Assembly (NCBI GenBank): GCA_951802425.1
Contig: OX637799.1
Span: forward strand, 372,001 to 436,000
DNA: 64,000 nt
Source of the DNA: Clavaria fumosa
Lineage: Eukaryota; Basidiomycota; Agaricomycetes; Agaricales; Clavariaceae
Direction of reading: 5' to 3'
In this document: positions 55,456-64,000 of the stretch, piece by piece
Numbering within the stretch: position 1 is the first letter of the stretch
Layout of the letters: each line of letters starts with the position of its first letter
Made by a program: the position numbers and the translations under genes
The notes under the pieces: generated by a model
What the model was told of the DNA's origin: nothing
Database searches by the model: none
Seen by the model: the letters and a program-made list of their open reading frames with translations, nothing else

Positions 55456-55960
55456 CGAAGAAATAAAAAACAAAAAAGAACCTGGATTGTTATCGGATGT
55501 TTTTTTGCTTGAATTCTTGTTTTTGTATCCTCTCCTTCTTCTCCCACTCTCCCACTCTCCCCCTGCTTTTTTCTTCTTCTTGTTTATCGACGGAGCGCAA
55601 AACGTTTGGACGATGTCACATCAATTTCAATTTCTTGGATGTTTCTGTTTTCTTGGGAGAACTTGGGAAGAAATGACCAAGCCTTCGTGTTGTTAGGATC
55701 TGCTCTGGAATATCGTTTTGGACGACCTTGTTTTTTTGTTTTCCTGCTTTCTTGCTCTCTTGGCCGAAGAACGCTCTCCACAGACTAAATTTCTTTTTTG
55801 ACTTTTTTTTTCTTTCTTGTCGTGCAACTCGGACTACTCCATCCTCTCTGTGTGTCGTCTCTCTTACTATCAGGAACACTATCCCCCACTACAGTACACG
55901 TATAACGTACACCTACCCCCCTTTGTCTGCTCCGTCACTGTCGGCTCCGTCGTGTTTGTT
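55456..55960. other. Convergent intergenic region
   Basis: 505 bp, strongly T/C-rich on the plus strand with long T runs, between two gene ends. Nothing else is seen. Confidence 0.55.
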
Positions 55961-57834
55961 TTACAAGGGTAATGTAAAGCGAAAAGACCGCTCCGCCGAC
56001 CGGGGCCGCTCCCCACCGTGAGTGCCAGCACCACCACCGCCATCACCGCCATCGGCGCGCTCGCGGGCGCCGTCGTGCCGGCGGCCGTCGCCCGCGAGGA
56101 CGGGCGCCCCGCTGCGGTCGAGCGTCCACACGTCCCGCTCGGCGAAAAGCACGCGCCCGTCGCGCCGCACGAGGAGGACCGTCGACGTGCGCGTGCCGTA
56201 CAGCCCGCGCACCGCGCCCGGGTCGACGCCCTCAGTTTTGCTGTGGTGTCGTTCGCCGTCCTCGGCGTCGCCGCCGCCGTCGTCGTCGAGCGGGTCGACG
56301 CGGATCGAGTCGCGTGCGTGGGTGCGGTCGTGCGGCGCCGACGCCGACTGCCACCTGTCCGCGGAGCGTTACAGGTAATGTCAACAGAGAAATTCGATAT
56401 TCCCCCCCAGGGGAGGGGAGGGGGGGAGGCAAAAGCTGGGACGACTCACGAGAGGAGGTCAAACAGGCGCTCAACGAGCTGCGTCTCCGCGTCGCGCGGC
56501 GCGGCCGCGGAGGCCGCGGCGGACACGGCGTCGAGGAGGTCGCGCAGCGCCTGGAGGCCGTGCTGCACCTTCGGCCACGTGCGCACGCCGCCGGCCTTGC
56601 GGGCGCCGTCGGCGCTCCCGCTCCCGCCCGCGCCCGCACCACCCTCGTCGTCGAGGTCCACGCCGTTGGAGATGGCGCCGCATCGGCGGTCGGCGGGCGT
56701 CAGTGGCCGGGCGCGCAGCGCGCCGCCGCCGCCGCCGTTGCTCACGAAGAGGGCGGCGTACGCGAGCGGCGGGGCTGCTGTCGCTGCTGGCGTCGCCGGT
56801 GTCGCCGTCGCCGCAGCCGTTGCTTTTGTTGTTGTTGTTGTTGTTGTGGTTGTCGATGTCGATGTCGATGTCGACGTGGTTGTTTTGGACGCTGTTACCG
56901 TCGACGACGTCTCCGGAGGGGCGGCGGCCGGCGCGGCGCGCACGGGCGCGAGCAGGAGGAGGTTGAAGCCCGCGTGCACGGCGCGCGCGTGGGACGCGAG
57001 CCAGTCGTCGAAGGGGCGCGTGGACGGGGCTGCAGCCGCGGCGGGGCGCGGGGGCGCGAGGAAGGAGGACACGAGGGACCCACGCGAGGGGTATTCGGCC
57101 GTGCGCGTTTCGGAGATGTTGGTCCTGGGAAGGGGAAAGGAGGTGCGGGTGTGGAGGGGCGCGGGTGACGCGTGCGTGTGCGTGTGCGTGGGTGTGTGCG
57201 TGTGCGTGGGTGTGTGCGTTAGCGTGTGTGGTTTGGTGTTAGGCGTTAGGTGTTGAGTGTTGGGAGGGGGGCCGGTGGGTAGGTGGATGGGCGGGTTGGT
57301 CAATCGATGAGAAACGGGGTGAGTTGGGGGAGTGGGGAGTGATGCTCACAGAAGGGCCACGCGGCCATCGCGGTTAATCCCCAGCCACGTCCCACCGGCC
57401 ACGGCGTCCCTCCCGGACAGGACCGCCCCCGCCGCCCAAGCACCACCAGCACCAGCGCCAGCCGCAGCGGCGGCGGGGGCAGAGGCCTTACCGCCAGCAC
57501 TGGCATCGGCACCCGCACTGGGGGCCTCGCCGGCGGGAGACGTCGGGGTCGGAGTCGGGGTCGGGGTCGGGGTCCGCGTGGGGATCTGCCCAAAGTCGTG
57601 GAAATGCGCGGCGCGCGTTGGGCGCGCGAGGAACTCGTCCCGGTTCGTGCAGAGGATGCTGGTGTGCGCGGAGCCGGAAAGGGAAGCGACTCCCCCGAAA
57701 AGGAGAGGGAAGGAGAAGGCAAAGTGGGTCGTCAGCGGGTGTAGGGGCACGGCGAGCGGGTAGAGATGGGGTAGGTTGAATGGGACGTACAGTGCATACT
57801 CGGGGTGCTCAAGGGCGTAAAAGCCTACACACAT
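55961..57834 (-). CDS. TANGO2: TANGO2 / NRDE-family protein
   Basis: TANGO2 proteins (Ntn-hydrolase-like NRDE family) act in Golgi/mitochondrial lipid or heme handling; the biochemistry is unsettled. Exon 1 (57834-57791) encodes MCVGFYALEHPEYAL. An intron of 132 bp (57790-57659) joins it to ILCTNRDEFLARPT, the NRDE signature, with the AGGTWLGINRDGRVALL and TNISETR blocks following. The intron at 57349-57125 is 225 bp, long here, and GT-repeat-rich. Conserved later blocks are SDRWQS-like WQSASAPHDR and YGTRTSTVLLVRRDG. Two low-complexity insertions (a TP repeat; a long Ala/Thr/Ser run) make it longer than usual. It is divergent from ARP6. Confidence 0.88.
57165..57235. repeat. GT-rich microsatellite in TANGO2 intron
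   Basis: GCGTGTGCGTGGGTGTGTGC-type units repeat over about 70 bp within the 225-bp intron. Confidence 0.8.
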
Positions 57835-58053
57835 CGCTGTTGAGAGGGTTTCCTTTGACTGGGATAAGAGTGAGAACAGAGAGAGAGAGAGAGAGCTGGA
57901 GCACTGCCAGACTCGAGGCCCAGACGCGCGTCTTGATCACCTCCCTTATTTTGACTCCTCGTGTGACTCCCGCGACGCTCATCACGTGAGGATCGAGACA
58001 CTCTCGGAAGGCCGCTGCTCCAATCACGACACAGTTAGCCCCAAACACTAACT
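57835..58053. promoter_or_regulatory. Divergent promoter region, TANGO2 / ARP6
   Basis: 219 bp between divergent start codons. Contains a GAGA run (57882-57895) and a CACGTGA E-box near 57983. No TATA box is obvious. Confidence 0.55.
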
Positions 58054-59964
58054 ATGCAGCACACTAACATCGTTGTGCTCGACAACGGCGCGAGTACAAT
58101 CAAGGCGGGCGTGCTCGTTGACGAGGACGAGCTCCGCTACGAAGACGCCCAGCGACCACGGTGCATCAACGCGTTTTTTTTTCTTTCCTTTCTCCTGGCT
58201 AACAGACACACAGCCTCATCCCCAACGCCGTCGTGCGCTCCAAGGGCGACCGCACGACCTACTTCGGGCACGAGCTCGCGCGGTGCCGCGACTTTGCGGG
58301 GCTGCACTACCGGCTGCCGTTCGAGAAGGTGCGTCGTCATTGCGCAGTGTGTGCGTCCCCCGTTGCCTCCACCGCTCTGTGTTCTGACCTACCCGCGCCG
58401 CACGGAAGCGGGCTTTTTTTCGTGTTTTTAGGGCTTCCTAATCGACTGGGACGCACAGAAGGCCGTATGGGACGGGACGTTCTCGCCCGAGGTCCTGAAC
58501 GTGCGTACGCGTGTCTCTCACTCTTTATACCCGCAACCACGCTGAGATCCATCCCCACCAGACGGACACGGCAGACTCGTCGCTGCTGATAACGGAGCCG
58601 TATTTCAACCTGCCGAACCTGCAGGACGTGTACGACCAGTTCGTGTTCGAGGAGTACGAGTTCCGCGCGTACTACCGCTGCACGCGTGCGTCTCGTCTCT
58701 CTGTCCCTCTCACTTCCTTGTGTACTTACCCACCAGTTTCTGCCCAGCGGCATCTCTGATCCCGCATGGGGAGCTGTTTAGCGTCCCGGACGCGCCGACG
58801 CCGGAGTGCGTCCTGGTTGTCGACTCTGGGTTCAGCTTCACGCACGCGGTGCCGATCATGCAAGGGCAGGTCGTCTGGTCCGCCGTGAAGAGGTAATTAC
58901 CCCCCATTCACTGTGCTCCTCACAAGCCATGGCGTGAACGCGGGGTGTTGCAGACTCGACGTGGGCGGCAAGCTGCTGACGAACACGCTCAAGGAGCAGC
59001 TCTCGTTCCGGCAGTGGAACATGATGGACGAGACGCACGTCGTGAACCACGTCAAGGAGACGTGCTGCTACGTCGCGCGCGACTTTGCGCGGGACCTTGA
59101 GGCGTGTCGGTGGGGTGTCACAGTTTTGGCGTGCTTGTGCCTTTTCTAATTTTTTTTTAATTAAAAAAAATGGATATTCTGCAGGGCAAACCCGAAGAAC
59201 CCGATCGTGCAGGAGTACGTCCTGCCTGACTTTTCGCAACGACGCGCAGGGTACGTGCGTCCGCGCCGCGAGGACGGGTCGTCCTCTTCTGGTGCCACCG
59301 CTGGAACGGCAGCAGCAGTGACGGCTGCTACGACGGCGGAGACGGAGCAAGTGTTAGTGATGGGAAATGAGCGGTTTGCAGTCCCGGAGGTCCTCTTCCG
59401 GCCCGACGACATCGGTGCGGTGCTGGTGGTGGTGCCCCCTTTTGTTGCTTATCGTGGTGGCTCACACGCTTATCAGGCCTGAGTCAGACGGGCGTGGCGG
59501 GGACGATCGCAGCGGCGATCGCTTGCCTGCCTGCGGACTTGCGGGGGATGTTTTGGGCGCATATTGGGCTCGTGGGAGGGAATGCACGGATACCTGGGTT
59601 CCGGGGCCGGTTGTACGTTACACCGTGGATACACCGTCGTTCTGATTCTTATTATGAAATTTTATTCTTTATTTTTAGGATGACGGAGCTGCGCGCGCTG
59701 GCGCCTGTTGAGTGCGAGGTGGTCTTGTACGAGAGCGCTGAGTGAGTCAAGGGGGGGGTTTAAGTGTCACGTTCACGGTGTCGTGCTGATCACGTGCATT
59801 GTACCAGCCCTATAACGGAAGCATACCGGTCTGCACTCGCTCTGGCACGCACGCCTGAGTTTATGACTGAACGTATGGTGACACGTGCTGAGTATTTAGA
59901 GCATGGAAGTGGTATATGTCGACGTAGATTTGATACGACGACGAGCAAGGTAGTAGTGGTGTAG
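58054..59964 (+). CDS. ARP6: Actin-related protein 6 (SWR1 complex)
   Basis: ARP6 is a subunit of the SWR1 remodeller that deposits histone H2A.Z. Exon 1 opens [13 protein letters not shown] (actin-fold phosphate loop). After an intron ending in ACACAG come [13 protein letters not shown], then [38 protein letters not shown] is typical of ARP6. The [14 protein letters not shown] second phosphate loop and the [16 protein letters not shown] segment are also present. Eight or so introns of 45-110 bp separate the exons; the last joins ESA to [14 protein letters not shown]. The stop is TAG 59962-59964. The length (about 450 residues) suits the family. A Ser/Thr/Ala insertion (about 59275-59345) is extra. 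Confidence 0.93.
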
Positions 59965-60084
59965 TAGTGCTGTAATGATTACATCATCATTTTACCAATT
60001 AGACCACAATAAAGTGGAGCGCGTTTCACTTTGACCTCTTAGCGAAGAGAGTGAACAAGTACTACACTACTACACTACAGTGCA

Positions 60085-62252
60085 ATGGGTAACACACAAT
60101 CATCGACACCGACTACACGACAACAACAACAACAAAATCACCGTTCAAATCCAAATCCAAATCCAAGAATCAGAGTAAAAAAGAAATCTCTCGAATTACC
60201 CGATCTCGCTTCTCTCGCTATCACTCCATCCTATCCAACTTCAACTTCAGACTCGGCAACTTCTCCTTCTCCTCTCATTTCAGCTCCAATTCCAATTCCA
60301 ATCCCGACTTCAACTACTGCTGCTCGTTCAAGAAATCATTACAATTCAGTACAGCAGCACATGCCCTCACCCCATACTCACATCCCTCTACATCCACCTA
60401 AACGCCATCGAAGACACATCTCTCGCGACGAAGATGACGACAACCACCACCACGACAACGACCACCACGACATACCCAGTCCTCTCTCCGCCATTCCCTC
60501 CACCTCAGAAGCAGCCGACCATGACCAAACACCCCGTCCCCCAAGTCCAGGCCTCGGTAACAGCACCAACAGGATCCAGAACCACGACCACAACTCCAAC
60601 CACAGTCACAACAACAACAACAACAACAACAACGTCGGTCCCCGGGACCGCGTACGTGACCGTTCTCCCTTTTTCGTCCCCGAAGTCGTGCACTCGTCCA
60701 TCCCGATCGCGCTTCCGAAAGCCGAGCGCGCCCTCGCACAGCTTAGCACCTCGGGCGCCGTGCCCCCGCCTCGCAAGTACGCCTCTTCCTTGCTGGCCGC
60801 GCAGGAAGACCTCAAACCCATCGCGGTGCGCGTCGTCTGGACCGGCGGCGGTCGCACCGTCACCCTCGCCCGCGCCGGGGACGACAACTGGAAGGGCCGC
60901 CAACCCATGGAACAGGAGTGAGTTCCCCCCTCCTATTCCACATGCTCCACACTCACTCCAGATTGCGCGCGCTGCGTCAGCGCGAAGAATGCCAGCACGT
61001 GGTTCACACACGTCGCCCTCCTCCCGGGGACCCACCACATCAAGTTCCTCGTCGACGAGCAGTGGCGCATCGCGGACGACCTCCCCACCGCCGTCGACGA
61101 CGACGGCTCCCTCGCCAACTACGTCGCCGTCCCCATCGGGCCCACTCCGCCGCAAACCTCGCCCGTGCTCCTTCCACAATCGCAGCCCCCCACCGCCGCC
61201 GCGCCGAGCAAGCTGCTCCTCCCGGGGAACAGCTTCTGGTCCGGAGGAGGCGGCGAGGGCAGCGGCGTCGACACGTCGTGCACGCCGTCCTTGTCCTCAG
61301 GGGCCACGCACGCACATGAGAAGCCGACCTGGACGTCGTCCTACCCGCCCGAGCTCATCGTCGCCGCGCACGAGGAGGAGCAGTACCTCGCGACGACGAC
61401 GAACGCGGGCGCGTATGCGGTCCCTGCGCCGAACATCCCGCCCGCGCCGCTCCTCCCGCGGCACCTCGACAAGCTGATCCTGAACGTGCGCCCCGGGAGC
61501 ATACCGGCGGCGGCGGCGGCTGCGGCCGCATCCAGCGGGAGTAGCAGCAGTGTGATGGCGGGGCTAGGGCTGAGCGCGGTGGCCGCGATGCGGAGCCGGG
61601 AGCGGGAGGACGGGCGCAGGGGGCGGAAGGGACGGACCCAGACCGTGACCGGGATGACAGCGACGGACGTGTTTGGACGGCCGATGGGCCTGACGAGTGC
61701 GGCGAATGCGGTGGTCGCTGCGGGCGCGGCGAGCGGAACGTCTACGGCGGCGGCAGCGACGACGACAGTCGCGTCGTCGTCCTCGTCGGCTGTGGCGACG
61801 GGAATGTCTTCGCCGACGACCACGGCGGCTACAAACGCCCCGAGTGCGAACGCGAACTCTCCGAGGACGGCGACGACGGCGGGCACACCGGGCACGGGAG
61901 CCACGACGCCAACGAGCCCCATCACCACCAACATCAGCACCGGCATGACGGGTGGTACAGGGCCGACGACGTCGATGGCGAGCACGTCGCTCGTGGTGTC
62001 CTCGCCGACGGTGAACCGCGGACGGCTGGACGTGTCCGTGCTGGCGGACGACAACAGCGTGCTGCCGGTGCCGAGCCACGTCGTGCTGCACCATCTGAGC
62101 ACGAGCGCGATACGGAACGGCATGTTGGCTGTGGCGAGCACGACGCGGTACCGGAAGAAGGTGCGTTGTTCTTCTCTCTCTCTCTCTCTCCAATGTTGTT
62201 GGGCTGACTTCTTTGGTAGTACCTTACGACCATTTATTACAAGCCGACATGA
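60085..62252 (+). CDS. GAL83: SNF1/AMPK beta subunit (Gal83/Sip2 type)
   Basis: Regulatory scaffold of the SNF1/AMPK energy-sensing kinase. It starts MGNTQSS, a likely N-myristoylation signal. A ~200-residue Gln/Asn/His-rich, low-complexity part follows. The CBM48 glycogen-binding domain reads IAVRVVWTGGGRTVTLA...NW, spliced (acceptor before CGCGAAG) to ASTWFTHVALLPGTHHIKFLVDEQWRIADD. The C-terminal ASC region has PPAPLLPRHLDKLILN, then a long Ala/Thr/Ser insertion, then DDNSVLPVPSHVVLHHLSTSAIRNGMLAV, joined by a last intron to YLTTIYYKPT (stop TGA 62250-62252). The insertion inside the ASC region is unusual in length. Confidence 0.93.
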
Positions 62253-63213
62253 CCTTTTGACGGCCTGTCCCGTGCTCCTCCCTGCTCTGTTCGCTGCGGA
62301 GGGCAGGGAAAGGAGGGGCCGCGCACCAGGCGTCGCTTTGTTTTTTTCCCTAGCTCTGCCTTTGGAGAGGTACATATTGGGTTGACTCTCTCTCTTCTCC
62401 CTAGCTCTCGCTCGGCATGGCGAGACGTGTCTTTCCTACGAAACTGCTTAGATTTCTCGTTTTTCTCCGTTCCCTCACCCAATTTTTCCTCTTTCGTTTT
62501 TTCACCGCTTTTTCACGTCCTTTTTGCTTTTTGTTCCCTTCCTCTTGTCTTACAACGTCTTACAACGTTCTTACAAGCCAATAAAGACAGCGGCCGGCTT
62601 TGTTTCGCTGCCCGATGCGCCTCTTACGGCGCATAACCGCATCACCATGTTGCTGCGAGAAATAGCCGGGGTAGCAAAAAGGGGAAGTGCATGACGCGCG
62701 ACAATGGTGGCGCACTGCCTCCGCTGCACTGGCTAACAACCACACACGCTTTGGAACCAACCCACGCATGAGCTTGTTTGACGCACGGGTGGGGGGCTTC
62801 TCCCGGGCCTGGGCTCCCGTTCTAGACCGTCACGACTGACAGAGCGAAGCACCTGCACCCCCAGCAAGATCTTGAGTCGGCGGGGCCGGATCTTTGGTAT
62901 CTCTGGGCCCATTGCGCTGGGCTGGAAGGGTGTAGCGTCTTGTCGCCGGGGCGGGAGTCACGGTCTCCATCGGCAGAAACAGCTCGGCTAAATGTAGGTA
63001 TAGACAGGTATGGACTGTACTTGTCTATGCTGACAATTTAGCACAGCTGTTTTGCCATCGGGCGGACGTCGGGGGCTCGTCTCGCAGCAATGGGCACGTG
63101 CATGACGACGGTGCGCTGCCTTGAGTCTGCTAGATCGTCTGCGGGGCTGCCCCAGCATTTGTATAAACACCCAGCTTCATCCGCCCGATTTGTTTTTCCC
63201 CCCGCAAACCACA
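62253..63213. other. Gene-free spacer
   Basis: 961 bp with no supported gene. First half T/C-rich 3' flank of the AMPK gene; second half GC-rich, leading to the GH18-like gene promoter. Confidence 0.55.
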
Positions 63214-64000
63214 ATGCGCAAAACCGCCTCTCTCCTCCTGCTGGGAACCATGCTCTGCCTGCCCTTCTTCGCATCTGCGAGAAGAGTCGCCATAGGGACC
63301 TACAAGGGCTCGCGCTCCCAGGATGAACTGGTAAACGCCAATTGGGATACCTATGATATCGTGATCTACACATCCGTGTGCGTGTGCCGATTGCCCATAG
63401 TTGCCGGTATACGGTGCGCCACGCTGACCCGCATCCTCCCTCGACAGCGGCGTGAACGCAGACGGCACTCTCGCGATACCCACGCAGGGCACGACGCTCG
63501 ATGCCTTCAAGGCCCAAATCATCGATCGCGTCAGTCCCGTCCCCCCTTCCGCATTTTGTTTGCTTTGACGAACACAGGGCTTGGGTGTGTGTGCCCACAG
63601 GCGAGAGTGCCTCCAGCGCACAACTTGAGGGGAATGGTCTCGATCGGCGGGCGGGCAAGCGGCCCGAACTTCGTCCAAGCCGTCCAGCCGCAACGTGTCG
63701 GCCAATTTGTGGCAGCAATCAAGGCGTTGGTGGACCGGTACAACCTGGCCGGAGTCGACATCGAGTGTGTTTCTCGTTCATGCCCCCTTTGGGTTGTGCT
63801 CAATACAGATACAGCTGGCAATACCCTGGGGTAGACATCGGGTCTTGTCAAGCTGGAACACAAGAATTAGAAGATTTTGGCAATTTCATAGTTCAACTCA
63901 AGTCAACCCTGGCCCTACCCACAACGCGAACATCAACATTGCCAACATCAACATTGCGAACATCAACGCCAATGCCAACAACGTCACCAATGCCAACAAC
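63214..64000 (+). CDS. Secreted GH18-like (chitinase-like) protein, 5' part
   Basis: It starts MRKTASLLLLGTMLCLPFFASA, a signal peptide, then RRVAIGTYKG opening a TIM-barrel-type GH18 domain. Exons join as GVNADGTLAIP...LDAFKAQIIDR, then LRGMVSIGGRASGPNFVQAV, then YNLAGVDI. An intron 63765-63814 gives GVDIDWQYPG at the catalytic site. GH18 chitinases need Glu there (D-G-x-D-x-D-x-E); here it is Gln, and the first Asp is Ala. A sugar-binding rather than cleaving protein is likely. An alternative acceptor (63808) gives IEYSWQYPG, which also lacks the Glu. The end lies outside the window; the last 100 bp are repetitive. Confidence 0.72.
63900..64000 (+). repeat. Low-complexity AACATCAACATTGC-type repeat
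   Basis: Units of AACATCAACATTGCCAACAT and AATGCCAACAACGTCACC recur to the window edge. Depending on frame they encode Thr/Ser/Pro or Asn/Ile-rich sequence; the true frame cannot be settled here. Confidence 0.6.

Noticed and set aside
56018..57256. 412-residue ORF antisense to TANGO2
   Set aside because: It is a shadow in GC-rich sequence; the minus strand carries clear NRDE motifs and consistent splice sites.
60434..61477. 347-residue ORF in another frame of the AMPK beta gene
   Set aside because: Thr/Ser/Arg-rich shadow caused by repetitive codons; the true frame has CBM48 and ASC motifs.
1..64000. CRISPR arrays, rRNA genes and bacterial-type elements
   Set aside because: No regularly spaced repeats with unique spacers and no rRNA-like sequence were seen; gene structure is fungal throughout.

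Overview
The window looks like a mushroom-forming basidiomycete (Agaricomycete) chromosome. The genes are dense and carry many introns of about 50-60 bp. Conserved nuclear genes (ORC6, TAF6, NOP56, ARP6, STE7, AVL9, a base-exchange phosphatidylserine synthase, TANGO2) lie next to families typical of Agaricomycetes (F-box-like, DUF6699, DUF2235, GH18-like) and to Ty3/gypsy chromovirus retrotransposons. No bacterial-style operons, CRISPR arrays, rRNA genes or convincing tRNA genes were seen. All gene models are read by eye from splice signals and family motifs; no search was run.

Bases 1-12178 are a nested retrotransposon block. A nearly complete young chromovirus (76-6404; 567-bp LTRs, 5-bp target duplication GCAAA) sits inside or beside a much older, CpG-stripped relic of a related element (about 6410 to 11620, with CpG-free sequence to 12178). 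The young copy differs between its LTRs at only five sites, all C-to-T type changes at CpG. It carries a self-priming signal like that of Tf1/sushi elements. Its polyprotein is broken by in-frame TGA codons. The old element has lost almost every CpG and several catalytic residues. Together they suggest CpG methylation and deamination acting on repeats over two time depths.

Bases 12179-16623 hold two apparently intact tandem DUF2235 (alpha/beta-hydrolase-like) genes whose first three exons have identical lengths. From 16900 to 38976 is a compact housekeeping block: STE7-type MAP kinase kinase (-), a secreted protein of unknown function (+), AVL9 (+), ORC6 (-), PFF1 vacuolar M28 protease (-), an F-box-like gene (-), TAF6 (+), DSC3 (-), KHA1 K+/H+ antiporter (+) and NOP56 (-). 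Several pairs are divergent with short shared promoters; F-box/TAF6 has only 79 bp between proposed start codons, filled by a TTGAA repeat.

Bases 38977-53426 are looser: a DUF6699 gene (+), a two-RING protein (-), a phosphatidylserine synthase (-) with a 15-nt microexon, then about 5.5 kb with no gene I can support. From 53427 the density rises again: a Zn2Cys6 regulator (+), TANGO2 (-), ARP6 (+), the AMPK/SNF1 beta subunit (+), and at the right edge the start of a secreted GH18-like protein (+) whose catalytic motif reads Gln where chitinases have Glu.
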